Shown one piece after another: positions 25,869 through 37,735 of a DNA stretch of 64,000 nt; positions within the stretch are counted from its first letter, which is position 1; each line of letters begins with the position of its first letter. The notes under the pieces are model-generated. The model was not told the DNA's origin. It searched no databases and saw only the letters and a program-made list of their open reading frames with translations. A program made the translations under genes and the position numbers. Source of the DNA: Xylaria sp. FL1777 (lineage: Eukaryota > Ascomycota > Sordariomycetes > Xylariales > Xylariaceae); assembly GCA_022578965.1 (NCBI GenBank), contig MU400528.1:1-64000 (forward strand), read 5' to 3'.

Positions 25869-28277
25869 TCAGGCGTCCTCGAGCACGATGCGTTCGCTCC
25901 TCCGATGCTGCGGGAGCGTCGCGGCGTGGTGCGGGTTCAGGATGTCGGGCGGGTGGACCAGAGTCGGCGTGGACGTCTTCGTCTCGGCTATCCTTCCGCT
26001 CTCGCCCATCGCCACGCTGGCCATGGGGCTCGTGCGCGCCGGGCTGTTGGTGTGAGACGGCCGCCTGCCGGACGATGGCACTCCCACGGGCGCGGGCGCG
26101 GGCGGAGGCGGAGCAGGCAGCCCTGTGTAGAGCGGCTGCAGGAGCTTGCGCTGTTGTTGGGATACCGAGATCTGGCGCGCGATCGAGATCTCGACCGGCG
26201 TCATTTTGGCGCCGCTGTTGTTGCTCATGCTGTTCTTGAAGTAGAAGGAGGCGTCGTCTGTATCCTCTGATGCCCGTGTGAGGTGCGTGTGCGATGACGA
26301 TGCAAGGGAAGGCGACCGCTTGCGATCGCTACTCGTGTGTGAAGACGCTGTTGACGGCGTCTTCTGGGAAGGACTGATCATTTGCCACTTTGGTTCGGGC
26401 GGAAGTTGGTAAGGGGCCGGTCTCCAACCTTCCAGCGTGATCGCTTCCTCATCCTCCGATTCCATCTCACTTGGTGAGTCAAGGATGAGATTGGAATGGT
26501 CATTGCTAAATCGAGCTGGTGGAGTTATCTCTCTTTCTACAATATGGGGGTGTGCTGTCACCGTAATGCCGGGTTTTCCATGATGGTGATGAGAAGGATC
26601 CCTAGGATGCTTCAAGCTGGAATTTTCTTCTGCTGATGGGCGTCGATAATTCGGTGTTGTGTGATCAAAAGTAGCCTTAGAAGGGGATGGAAGAAATGCT
26701 GGCGAAGTGTTCGATCTTAGGCGCGGTGACAGCTTCTGAGGCATTTGATTCTTATTTTGTCTGCTTGTTGGGAACAAACCAAATCCCGAAGGTTTTGTAG
26801 TCGGATGGGGTGATGTTGCCCTTCGAGTCACGCCGTACAGTTTCTCTCCCTATTCCATGTCAGACAAGCTTTATTTCATATGTAACAATTACTTACCTCC
26901 CGTTCGGCAGTATCATCGATACTCTTGAGTTTCGGCATGGTTGCTTGGCGCCTTGATAATAATGATGGGTTGGATTTTAATACACCATCAAACATCACAC
27001 TATATCTCTCTAGACGTACATCCGGAATTTCGACATTTAATAATGGTTTTGTTCCAGGAGTGGATTCATGGCCTGCGCCCGGAGCTATTGGAGTGCGACC
27101 AAAGTCCCTATCCCCTTGCTTCTTGCTTGCCCTCGCCTTTTGATCGTATTTATCAGCCTCGACTTTCAACGGCATAGTCTGTGACCTGACAATGATTGGT
27201 TTATGCCTGGGCGCCTTGCGTGAACTCGTTGTGTTACTCCTTGCCGGATTCCTCGAGTCTGGCGGCGGTGTTTGAATAGTCACCACGGACTCTTCTTCCG
27301 GTCTGTTGGTGCCGTATAAACCATTCGGATCAGAAATGGATATAGCTGGAACTGGCTGGTCAGATTGCTTCCTAGCAAATATGCTAAACAGCTTCCATTT
27401 CCCCGTTGGCTTTCTCGATACTGGCATATCGAAAGTATCCACGCTGCTACTTCGAGACGCTGGAGGAGACATAGCTGAGCGTGAGTCTTTCCTAGGTCGT
27501 GCGACATTCTGTGTGTTCCATGTATCTGAAAACTTCGGTGCCTGAGTAGGGCTTCCCAGAGCCATGCCAATATTACCGTTGCGCGTTTCCATCACGGGAT
27601 TAGTCGTCGGTCCCCAATTATTGGTCACAGAGGCGAATTGCTGTACAGGTGCGGTCTTCGGGCTGGCGTCAGGGGTTGGCGGTTGATCTCGAAAATGAGG
27701 AAGTGGCCCGGAGCGAGTTCCGCCATATATTCTCGAGCCAAGATAAAAGTCATCCCTTGACACTCTCTTGTCAAACTTGAAGTCGTTTTTGGCCGTTTTC
27801 CTCGAGCCCGGACCACCAGACGTGCTTGGCCGATCTGTCATCTTGTCTTTGGATGGCGGTGTGGCGGGAAGAGGACGACTGGCATACTGGTCTACGTTTT
27901 TCGAGGCGTCTACGGGGGTAGCATAGTGGTTATAAGATGGTGTGTGTAGGGTCTTGTCTGATACAACCTCTGGCCCACTATCGTCGGGGGTCTGCGTTAC
28001 TGGTGCTTTTGCAACTGCATGTCGACCTACCCCCTTGCTCTCCAGTAGGGACCAGGAGTGACTAACCAATTTGTACATCCTCCGCAGTTAGCCCTGCCTC
28101 ATGACCTTTGTCGGGTTGCACCAATTCTTGGGGGTTACAAGAACCGAGTCGAGTGATCAGACGACGGTGTGATAGATACTGGCAGCAGCAAGCAGAGTCG
28201 GAGACAAGACCAAGAACTTAAAAGCACTCAGGAGCAACATGGCTGTCTCGAGATGGGGTGGCATTGATTATATCCAT
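25869..28277 (-). CDS. long disordered protein of unknown function; 5' end tentative
   Basis: Well-supported exons are 28014-26897 and 26849-25869, joined by a 47-nt GTAAGT...TAG intron in phase. Upstream, 28178-28067 reads as coding in phase (RRLITRLGSCNPQELVQ, then DKGHEAGLTAEDVQI) and splices with GTTAGT...CAG to 28014. A first exon 28277-28239 (MDIINATPSRDSH) fits in phase but needs a weak GTTGCT donor. That model gives about 749 aa. The protein is rich in Ser, Pro, Thr and Lys and looks largely disordered. Ordered islands are the N-terminal RRLITRLGS segment, KPTGKWKLFSIFARK, LERYSVMFDGVL and EISIARQISVSQQQRKLL. These look like short conserved peptide motifs, but I do not recognise a named family. 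A regulatory or scaffold role is only a guess. Confidence 0.65.
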
Positions 28278-31200
28278 TCGGCTTGCTCTCCTTCATTAAT
28301 GAACGAAGAAGAGGCACTACTACATACATAGTGGCGGCTACCTGTGCCCCAGAGATGGAATCTCGTCCACTGCTTTTCTCAGCCGGACGTCTTGCTGGAG
28401 TTTGGCTGTTTGAGATTGATAGGCGGCGCAATACAAAAGGGATCACCAAACGGCCAGCATGGATGACCTGGAACGTATGTTGTGCTGAGGAGCAAGGCGA
28501 CCCCTTGTTCCATGTCCATGTCCCATCGGCAGGCTTGTCCAGCGTCTAATCAGCAGACTAGCAAGGTCGTATTGGTTGGCTAACGGGGTGTCGGGAATCG
28601 TAGATCAGCGGCCCAGAGAGATATTACAGGATATCTGGAGTGGCCTGTAGGCATTGTCGTCGACGCCAGGAACACTCGGCTACCTATACGGCAATACCAC
28701 AATACCACCAATAAGTATGCTCATATAGCATGAACCAAGCTCCATAGGCCAAACAGGCTCGATACCAGCAGCCTGCACACGAGCTTCCAGAAAACTGCTG
28801 CTCGTTGCATTGATACCACCCAGCAACACCGGCAATCAGCCTCGGGTCTTAATTCTTCAACTTATCGAAATTGCTATTTTCAATCATGCAACCCCGAGGC
28901 ATTTCGACTCGATTCCTCTTCTTATTGGTGATTCTTATTGGTGATTCCTTGCGGCGATGCAAATGAACGACTACGGGAAAGGAGCTTATTGGGTGTTTCT
29001 GGGAAATGAAAAGGCGCATGTGCAGGTAGTAGCTGATGTCTCCCTACCTAGGTACGTATACAATACCTTATGTAGGTAGGATTTTAACTACGTGAGTACT
29101 CGACCATCAGCAGCGTATTTTATCGCTGAAATCTGGAACTAACCAACGTGTACATACTTAAGTCCTCAGGTGAGGTGAGAGAGCGGTAAGGGACGCTCGC
29201 CAATGGTTTCAGTGTCTCATTTAGGCCAAGCCTGGATCTGGGGAGGTTTCAGAAGTGCAAACTGCGCTAACTACTACTAAGTATACCTAAGTAGGCATAG
29301 GTCAAAAGGAGAACATGCACTAGTAGCACTGCGCATACTTATGTACCTATATTCCGACGCGACCCGCGCCGTTCAACGGTCCGCAAGTTCAAAGTAAGTT
29401 ATATCTAAATAAATCACTCTAATAACCGGTGCGGTTTTGATCGCTTGATCGCCCTCCTTAGCATCCCGTTGGTCTCTAGTTCGTCTCGTGACTAGGGGCC
29501 GCTCGCATGCGGCACGGTGAGAGATGCTGAGGCGATCCGACTCGGATCTTCGTCGATTCGAACGGTTAAATCCTCACAGCGATCGTTCAATCCGTCTCTC
29601 GAGGCGATCCGAACGCACAGTATCAATGCTCTTGACGATACGTTGACAGTTATCCTAGCAGATCCTTAGTCGAGGGCGCTTGCCATTCAGATGCTTTTCA
29701 AGTCTATTCAATACTCGTAGGCAGTTGTTGGGCCTAAGGGCTCGATATCGCCCAGGGGTAGGTAGCAGAAAGGGTTGACAGATATTCGAAAGCTTAGTTA
29801 TCTATAAACTCGTTTTTGCTAGTATCCTTTATTTTTATTTCCAGAATATACTATGAAAACATGTTCCAGCAACTACATGGGAATACTAGGAGGATTGTAG
29901 CCCCTGAGGTTAGTCAGTGTTGCGAGTTGACTATTCTTTGCTAATATTTATTCAAGATACATACTACCTACGCTCTGGCATGACCAGCATTACGACCCAA
30001 AATTCCGTGTAACAAAACACTTACACATATCTTTCCCTCTCAATAAACTCTTTAGGGTATGTTGCTGAGGCTATCACCTGATAACGAATCATGGATGACT
30101 GTCCCTCCTGCCAATATAGGGTTCATCATGTTATTATAGATCTTGTTGGTATCAGCCTTCATTTTTCATGGCGAGCGCGACGGGTTAGACGAGAGCGTCT
30201 GTTTCGGCTTTCCAACAGATCCGAAGGTGTATATTCTAGCTGGCTCAAACGACCCAGTCTGAGGTTCTACAGAAGTCACATAACCAGTTGTTCTGATAGT
30301 CGTTTGTGGACCGGGCCCTATGAAGCCGATCTATGATATGCTACTTATCTGCCTGCTGGTTCCCGTTGATATGAGATAGGGGCGGTAGTCTCACAGTGGC
30401 ATTGGTTCGCTGCATTAGCTGATGTGCTACAGTCGCAGGTATGCGAAATAACAACTCACCGAAATCCAACAACGATTAACAAAGGCGTACAGCCCCAACT
30501 GTCCAACAGTACCTAGGCTAACCTGACTCTCGAAACAAATCCAGATACCCAAACGGGACAACTGAACAGCTGATAAAAACACACAGCCGGTGCTACTGAA
30601 ACCGGCAACCCACTTTACTTACATGATGTTAGTGGAAAGATAGGTTACTGAGTATAAGAACGATCACTTTCAAGACAACGATTCTGATCGTTGATTGGAT
30701 TCAGGGCGTGTCAAATTTAAGCGAGTCAATCAATTAAGTTTCTTTGTATTGTTTTACTGTGTATGCGGAATCAGTGCCCCAGCTCCGCCCCCAACAGAGC
30801 CTCGTTTGCAGACCAGCATCTACCCAACAGATACACGTTTGACCCAAACTCTGGACCTTAGTTGGCGAATTAATTCTCTTGGGTTTGATGTGTGAAGGCG
30901 CGTTGTGTCTTGTGTCAAAATGTGGTGAATAGGTCGTTACCAACCAGCAGGGACAAGGCCGCCGTGGACGAGTGCATGTACATCAGACAGTACGAGGCGA
31001 AGTATCGCCAGGCTGATCGGAAGGCCACTGTAGTGGTCAAAGGACTACGGTTGGCTAACCGTAGGTACTCAACCCAACGGATCGATGCATGTTAGAACGC
31101 GGGATAAGAGCCAACATTGACGGTCTCCAAACAAAGGCCCGTGCTGTCACATAATCCGTTTGCCATTATCCATCGATAATACAGAGTTCCATAATATTTT

Positions 31201-31353
31201 AATGATAAAGTGAGTCTTGTTCTTAGTATATGTGATTGGTACGTTCCTACATTAACTATTAATATTGCACCTCCTCTTCGATTATTGATTGATACCCAAA
31301 CCCCAACTAGGATTTCTCATCCCTCACATCTCCCCGTGTCATATCCTACACAG
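28278..31353. other. intergenic, about 3.1 kb, no gene recognised
   Basis: It separates two divergently transcribed genes. ORFs are short (at most 88 codons) and feature-less. 29440-29700 contains several GGCGATCCGA/GATCG-rich repeats in both orientations, possibly an old element fragment. I see no rRNA or tRNA. Confidence 0.5.
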
Positions 31354-32055
31354 ATGCAAAACAAACCGCCATTCTGCATCGAAATCTCCATGGGCGACAT
31401 GGAGGAAAAAATCAAGCTCCAGGTTGGAGAGCGGCAATTCGTCACAACGAGAGCTACACTTGTAGGCGAAAGTGCCTATTTCGAAGCATTACTCTCCGGT
31501 CGCTGGAATCTTTCGGGCGAGGACGGATACTTCATTGACTCGGACCCCACGTTATTTACCGAGATACTTCGTTACTTGCGCTCCGGAAACTTCCCACTGT
31601 ACTTCGATCCCGGTTCGGGTACGTACGACTACGCCAAGTATGCGGCTCTGCTAGGCGAGGCTCAGTATTTTGGGATCCAGAAGCTTGAAAACTGGATCCG
31701 AAAGCAGAGCTATCTGGACGCCGTGAAGATTCATTATAGCGTGAATATCATTGAGGACGCCGAGTCCGAGAACTTGACGGTCGGGGCGGACCAACGAGTA
31801 GACTTCTCATACCTTTCGAGGACTAAGAGTGTCTACCAATGCCCGCGGGGAATATACGTGCATCAAGGGCAACCGCAGAAGTGTGGAAGGCAATGTGAGA
31901 ATGCCCGGGGTGAAGCCAAGCCGGAATACGAGGACACTCAGGTCCTAACTGCCGTCGTGGTCAAGACGAAACAGGTCTTCAACCCCGAAGTTTGCTTGGG
32001 GGTACATGCCGAGTCAAATAAACAACTAGATGACAGATGGAGTCTATTTAAGTGA
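31354..32055 (+). CDS. BTB/POZ (K+ channel T1-type) domain protein
   Basis: 233 aa in a single exon from the ATG at 31354. Upstream codons in this frame lack an ATG, and the ATG directly follows a CCTACACAG acceptor-like sequence, so a 5'-UTR intron starting at GTGAGT (31209) is possible. Residues about 18-130 form a BTB domain of the KCTD/T1 type: IKLQVGERQFVTTRATL, then FIDSDPTLFTEILRYLRSGN and YFGIQKLENWIRKQ. The C-terminal third is not homologous to anything I recognise but holds a Cys cluster (YQCPRG, KCGRQCEN). Such proteins oligomerise and some act as cullin-3 adaptors. No BACK or Kelch domain is present, so the partner is unknown. Confidence 0.85.
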   Translation: MQNKPPFCIEISMGDMEEKIKLQVGERQFVTTRATLVGESAYFEALLSGRWNLSGEDGYFIDSDPTLFTEILRYLRSGNFPLYFDPGSGTYDYAKYAALLGEAQYFGIQKLENWIRKQSYLDAVKIHYSVNIIEDAESENLTVGADQRVDFSYLSRTKSVYQCPRGIYVHQGQPQKCGRQCENARGEAKPEYEDTQVLTAVVVKTKQVFNPEVCLGVHAESNKQLDDRWSLFK

Positions 32056-33120
32056 GCGCGAGGTGTGTGGGTTTAAACTGGCGGTTCGAAAGCCTTGTAT
32101 GCCTAGCAGATATTATGCCTAGAAGAATACGTGATGTGCTATTTGTAAAATCCTAGCTAGAAACCAACGCGATGGGATTTTGTCTGTGAGTTTGGTGTTT
32201 AGGGAGTGATTATCTCTTATCTTGATGGGGAAACAATATAGTCGGACTCTATAAGTATGGCCTTTTCAGTTCTACGAGGATACGGTCGTATCCATCACGA
32301 TTACCTCAACGGTAGTGTAGGTAGAGCTTGTAGTTGAGATTCTTTCTGAGAATTTAGTCTTCTAGTTGGCTTCATATAGATTCGCCTCTCTCACTCGACT
32401 AACACAGTAGCATTATACCGTACGATAGACTAGAAAACAAGTCAGCTCTATTCCTGAGTATTGCGAACTACCAACCTCATAATCTATACTAATGGCAACT
32501 TCTAGTTCATCCTTATTTTGAAAGAAAGCGGGGGATGTATACTGTCGCCCCCCTCGTTTACTAGGTATTTAGACGGGATCGATCAGTTAGGACACTCCTT
32601 ATCTATATTCTGCTTCATAGGTACAGAATGAAAACCCTTCATACACGGATGGAACCATATATATGTGCGCGCTCGTGTGTGTATTGATAGATCTTCCTGT
32701 AGATTATCTATTTTGGCTACTAATCTGAGCAGTCTTGAAATAGTAATAGGGCGAGAGATCGACTTTTATATTGGCTAGCAAAGCAACGACAACTATCGGA
32801 CCTTTACAACTAATAACAGACAAAAATTATTGCAAATAACCAGTCAAGAGAATCATTACTAGGTCTACAACATGGTTTGACCGCGGTTACAGCATATGCA
32901 AGCAATCACATTGTAATACTTCCGATCCGGCAAATTTTCCTTACTAGGTAGGTAGGTGTATATTTCCATTAAAATTTTAAGATATTATATTATTCTCGTC
33001 CAGGGCCGCCATCCTCCTCTATGCGTAAGTAGGTGTCAAGGTAAGTAGTTATAACCTGCTTGTACCGGCTGTTTTAGGGTAAAATTGTACCTGATGGTAA
33101 AGTGATGTTTTATGCATGTA
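32056..33120. other. intergenic, no gene recognised
   Basis: About 1.07 kb after the BTB gene, with no ORF above 60 codons. It probably contains the BTB 3' UTR and the 3' end of the small minus-strand ORF. Confidence 0.5.
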
Positions 33121-33306
33121 TTAAGTTCCAGGTTGCGGAGCTTTGCTTATCTCTGGCTCAGGCAACCTTTTGTTGGCAACCAGAGCACCTATGGCAGTGC
33201 CCATGATGACCCAGGTAATACCTAGGTAGGACGTATATATATTTTTTTCCCGCGGCGTTGCGGGGTCAACATTAAGCAAATAGCGCGTGCGTAGGCCCGT
33301 CGTCAT
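33121..33306 (-). CDS. possible small single-pass membrane protein
   Basis: A 61-codon ORF with one hydrophobic segment (YLGITWVIMGTAIGALVA, about 27-44) flanked by a basic/polar N-terminus and the Pro-rich tail KRLPEPEISKAPQPGT. The layout resembles small mitochondrial or ER membrane proteins, but I do not recognise the family. Its start lies 307 bp from the divergent profilin start, leaving room for a shared promoter. The stretch encoding TSYLGI includes the CCTAGGTA motif common between genes here, which weakens the case. It could be chance. Confidence 0.35.
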   Translation of the reverse strand: MTTGLRTRYLLNVDPATPREKNIYTSYLGITWVIMGTAIGALVANKRLPEPEISKAPQPGT

Positions 33307-33613
33307 TGCTTCAGGCCATTCGACAGCCCCTCCAGGTCACCCGTTGCCCACTTCAAGACCCATTGCCCGCCCCGAAAACAGCCCCTCATTACCTACTTAG
33401 ACACCTAGCATTAAAATGCCCCCCCCCTTTGTGTAAACCTGCACTGACACCATCGGCGAACCTCCGCCCAACTCGTACCTACTTATTTATCTCCCTACCT
33501 CCCACCTGTCAATTTGGAGACCTGTTGATATTCCTCCTCGATAACCTCTATCCCGTGCTTTACCTTTGCAGAACCCTCCATCCGACCTTAAACAGCCGAC
33601 TACAAGAGGAACC

Positions 33614-34513
33614 ATGTCTTGGCAACGTAAAAGCTCCCCCCCCCAATTCCTTTACACCGAGAAAATCCGCTGCCCTACTGAGCTCTTCTGGAGGGGTCAA
33701 CTGAATCGCTAATACGTGAGACACGCTACAGAATACATCGACTCTAGGTACAGTCCTGACTCAATCCCGCGACGATGCTAGTAGCACCTCGATGGAGACC
33801 GGGAAGCTAACCGGGATAAACAGCCTTGTCGGCAGCGGCCACATCGACAAGGCCGCCATCGTCAGCGCCGCAGGCGACAGCATCTGGGCCATCTCGCCCG
33901 GTTTCACAGTACGCACCCACAACGACCCCATGAATCTCTCCTATTATCACACCCCTGAACGACAAGATATCTATCTATGTTCATATGCTAGTCGCTGGCG
34001 TTGAAAAATGCATAAAACTGCTCAAGACAGGACTAATAAACACGGAACTGCTCAACAGGTCCAACCCGCGGAGCTCAAGACCATAGTCAACATCCTGGCG
34101 GCCGCGGAGAATGAGAAGCTCGACCAGGCACCCGTCGCCACGGCCCAGGCAGAGGGTCTTCACGTAGGAGGCAGCCGCTATGTCGTAGCCCGAATCGACG
34201 GTCGATCCATCTATACCCGACAGGTAGGTGAAGATTTCCCCAAATATCTAAACCTACTCTCCCTTGTCCTCTTCCCCCGCCCCCCTGAGTGGCCCGCTTC
34301 TCAGAAGATTTTTTTAGGTCGAGTACAGATTCGTAGAAGAACGTATGAGTTGTCTCGTCTGACGAACTTGTTTTATAGGGCCGGACGGGAATCTGCATTG
34401 CCAAGACGAAGCAGGCCTTCATAATCGCCCACCACTCCGAGGCGCAAGTGGCTGGAAACGCGAGCTCGACCACGGAAGCTCTCGCTGACTACCTCATCAA
34501 GTCCGGGTACTAA
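33614..34513 (+). CDS. profilin
   Basis: Five exons: 33614-33626, 33732-33747, 33824-33908, 34059-34223 and 34379-34513. They total 414 nt and 137 aa, near the usual 125-135. The N-terminus MSWQQYIDSSLVGSGHID is assembled from two micro-exons and the third exon. IVSAAGDSIWAISPGF, GLHVGGSRYVV and GRTGICIAKTKQAFIIAHH are diagnostic profilin blocks, and the C-terminus ADYLIKSGY matches. Profilin binds G-actin and proline-rich proteins such as formins and supports actin filament assembly at growing tips. Every intron is GT-AG and all phases agree. Exon 4 looks slightly expanded (AAAENEKLDQAPVATAQAEG) compared with yeast profilin. Confidence 0.93.
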
Positions 34514-35192
34514 GACTGGGAGGGTGAGCGGTAGAGATCTCGTGGCTGGCTGGGTATGCTTCTGCGAAGGGTACGACAGTGCGGGAGAAAATGGCATATG
34601 GGCCGACGATACCCCGTGGGTGGTGGCACCAGGCCGTCTAGGGCAAGACGCATGCTATTAGGAGCAAATTTGCTGCTCGGAAACAAGAAGTGGTTGTTGG
34701 GGATCTTGATAAAGAGGTTCTTCTTTTTTGTGACGATCATGAAATGACCACCTCAAAGCCATTCTTTGACTGGTTCTAAAAACCATATATACACCCCCCC
34801 GCATCTGCCCTGGAATTCTGCATAGGCAAATAAACAAGATGGCCCCCCCTTTTTTTTCCCTATGAAAAAAATTAAGTCATACTTCACTGGTTTTTTCCCG
34901 CCATGGGTATATCCGTTGCCAGCTCCATGTCCTTCGTGCCTTGTCTTCTATAAACTATCCTCATTAGTTGGCAAGCTATTGTACATTGCCTTAAAAGAGC
35001 CGTCCCAACACCTGTTTGGCATCGGCTATATTATTACGACGTAGTACGTCTCGATGTTGTATTCATCATCCTAACGGATGTTTATGAGGTAGATGTGCCA
35101 TGCCTAAATAGGGGGATATTCCCCTATACTTTGGCGCAGCAATGCCGTCTTTTGCCCACAGCCTCTCCGCAGGTCTCGCAAGTAGTTCGCCT
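34514..35192. other. intergenic between convergent profilin and GOT1
   Basis: It should contain both 3' UTRs. Short homopolymers (C8 near 34793, T-rich near 34850) are present and no gene is seen. Confidence 0.5.
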
Positions 35193-36030
35193 TTAGACAG
35201 GCAACTCGGCGTTTCTCCGCCCGAACCCGATGCGATCAACTAGGATGCCGATATAGGGGCCGATCACGGGGACATTGCGTGCAAAGCCGGCAATGGTACC
35301 CAGGAAGTCGCCGAACAGAATCACTATGCCGTACAGCTCGACGAGGAACCCGATCAATGGCCAGCGCAACAGGATTAGGAGGAGCCCTGCGAAGAAGGCG
35401 GCCGTCCCCTTTGCCTTTTGCCGTCGCGCGAAGAACAGGAGCGTCTTCTGTGGTCCAATGATGATCGTTAGGCCGATGAGGAAGAGAATCTGTTTGTGAA
35501 AGAATGTCTCGGGTTAGAAACACTGGTCGAAGCTTTCGGGTGTATTAAGTTTTAAGGGGGGACGTAGACAGAGCCCATCTCTTTTGCGATTTCGAAGTGG
35601 CTTCATTATATATATTTGTCTTGATGTATGAGCAAGCTCATGTTAAGGTCAGGAGAGACGTACATTGCCCATTGCCAGCCTAAGACACACTATCATTAGT
35701 CCTGCGTCCCCCACGCGGCGCAGAAGGGCGGGAAGAACTCACATGGCGCGATCAAAGAATAACAATACACCGCCGATCAGGAAGAAGCCTCCTACAAGCC
35801 GGAACAGTTAAACCCTCTACACTATTGCTTTTGCGCGAAAACGCCGGGCGCGAAGCGTACCTACCACCTGAGCAGAAGACGACTCCGATCTCTAAGGGAC
35901 GTGGATGTCAGCGATTCGTCCTATGTTCCTTTCCATGTCCCCGGTCCCGACAAAACAATATTTCCCGCCCCTCTCCCAGGGAAGCATGAGTTGAGGTTTG
36001 TCCCTTACTTTGATTATCTGATAACCACAT
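35193..36030 (-). CDS. GOT1: Golgi transport protein 1 (Got1)
   Basis: Five exons: 36030-36009, 35891-35865, 35791-35743, 35679-35664 and 35489-35193. They total 411 nt and 136 aa, the usual Got1 size. The start MWLSDNQKIGVVFCSGGGFF is conserved. DRAMLAMGNILFLIGL, IIGPQKTLLFFARRQK, GTAAFFAGLLLILLRWPLIG and GDFLGTIAGFARNVPVIGPY follow. Four hydrophobic segments are expected (about 10-28, 33-51, 68-88 and 91-110). Got1 is an ER/early Golgi tetraspanning protein that assists COPII-dependent ER-Golgi transport and Golgi vesicle fusion. All introns are GT-AG with matching phases. Only the last exon stands out as an ORF, and there the long open frames are shadows in the wrong frame. Confidence 0.93.
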
Positions 36031-37147
36031 CGTCGGCATCTTGCGTTGTGAATCCCTCAGGATCTAGGGTTCTCGATCTGGGGGTTTTCGTCCTGCGACG
36101 GACTTAGATAGTGGCTAAGGACGCGCGAAGTGGCGAGATTCTGATGCCGCAACCCTGTGTAGGATTATGTGTGAAGCTCGAGATATATCGCGATCGTGTA
36201 TGGGATTTGCCTTTACGCCGAATATTCGAAAGCGTGGGTTGTGGCGTGATTTTGTTGGGAATTTAAGATATGTACAGCGTTGTCATGTAGATAGGTAGGT
36301 AGACGTATCTAAAAGTACCTATGGACACGGGTTCGCGAGGACCCTTGTCGCACTGCCTTATCTGAAGGGGTCCAGTGCCTGCAGCTAGAAGTGGCTGGGC
36401 ACGCGCCACAGGAGGAAAAGAGCTGCTGATGATAGGTCAATGAAAAGTCCCCACACCATGCATTGATTTTAGAAGCAGTTCTTGCACGTGTAGATCTTCC
36501 AACTACATCTTTTTTTTCCTTTAACTTCATCATGCTTCCTCTTGAAACCAAATCCCTGTGGGGCATTTCGAGACATTATTACCTACGTATACTAGTCTCA
36601 TTCCTAAGGCTACGTTATTATGGCTACTACTCAATGCACGGAATCTCATCTAGGGTAAATCATGGCATGCTGCTTCTGATCCGAGTTAGTCATTTGGGTT
36701 ACAATAGGTAAGCTATATAGATGCTATGCCTTGCTGGTAATGACAACCCGTCTACCAGCTATTATTTGTCTTCACTTTTCACACACTGCCGCGGCGTCCT
36801 GAGCCCTCAGAAGCTTTGGTCACTGAGAGCGACTCTTCCATTTGCTCTCGGTACCCGTCAGTTACAGGCAGAGAGCAACTTCTTTTTTCCTGATCACGAT
36901 TAAGCCGGAGCGTATGCCTGTCATTCGGTCGCCGAGAGGCGACTGGTGCGTAGGATAGGCTTGACTTTGTTGGTCGAACATACTATCCCCATGGAACCCT
37001 CGACATCCATGCCCAAATTCACCTCGCTAGTCCTGTCGGCATTCAAATGCTATGGCACCATGTAGATCCAGTACTGGTTATTACGATCGTATTATACATT
37101 GTTAGAAATGTAAAAAAAAGTAGAGGTAGGCATTGGAGGCGATGCTT
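36031..37147. other. intergenic upstream of GOT1
   Basis: 1.1 kb between two minus-strand genes: the GOT1 promoter plus the IES6 3' UTR. ORFs of 60-85 codons have no recognisable features. Confidence 0.5.
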
Positions 37148-37735
37148 TCATTTTAAGACTGTATGCGCTCCACGAGCCTCCAAGTAAAACTCCGGCAAGC
37201 CGTGAGGTAATGTTCGGATAAATCCAAATACCTCCCTATCATGATATCGCAGTCTACTCTTAGGGTCGAGATAGGGCGCTGGGAGACCTGTGATATCGCA
37301 GTATCGCTTCGTGTGTGCAAGGGAGGGCGCGGATTCGATATTGGTATATGTGACAGTTGGAGCTGACGCGGCTGCACTGCTGCCACCCGGCCGTAAGCTC
37401 TTCTCCAGCACCAGCTTCGACAAACTACGCGACGCCTGTGCCAGATTGGGCTGTATATTGGAGCCGTTGGCGGACTGGGTGGGTGTGGACGTGCCGCTCG
37501 TGGAGAGTCCGTTTTCGTCAACCTGCATTGGTGTGGCGGTACCGCTGTTGTCTTGTGGTGTCACGGCCATAGATGCTTCTTTGCGAGATGCATCGCCGAT
37601 GATGGTCTTGATGTTCTTGTTACGCCGTTGATTGGGTCGCCAGTGCGGATTTCGGAAGTTCTTATGGATGGAGTGGATGTCGAGCTGGTCTATGAGCTCC
37701 TGGTGGGCAATCTGGGCTTCCGTAGGTGCGGCCAT
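37148..37735 (-). CDS. IES6: INO80 complex subunit Ies6 (YL1 C-terminal domain)
   Basis: A single exon; 195 aa from the ATG at 37735, which has a good context (AAGATGGCC). An in-frame ATG at 37753 would add six residues. The N-terminal IHKNFRNPHWRPNQRRNKN is typical of fungal Ies6. The C-terminal YL1-type domain (about 150-190) reads YCDITGLPAPYLDPKSRLRY, then EVFGFIRTLP and LEARGAHTVLK. The middle is Ser/Thr-rich linker. Ies6 forms a heterodimer with Arp5 that couples INO80 ATPase activity to nucleosome sliding, in the nucleus. ARP5 lies 1.8 kb away with DAD4 between. The starts of IES6 and DAD4 are only 340 bp apart and divergent. Confidence 0.92.
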   Translation of the reverse strand: MAAPTEAQIAHQELIDQLDIHSIHKNFRNPHWRPNQRRNKNIKTIIGDASRKEASMAVTPQDNSGTATPMQVDENGLSTSGTSTPTQSANGSNIQPNLAQASRSLSKLVLEKSLRPGGSSAAASAPTVTYTNIESAPSLAHTKRYCDITGLPAPYLDPKSRLRYHDREVFGFIRTLPHGLPEFYLEARGAHTVLK

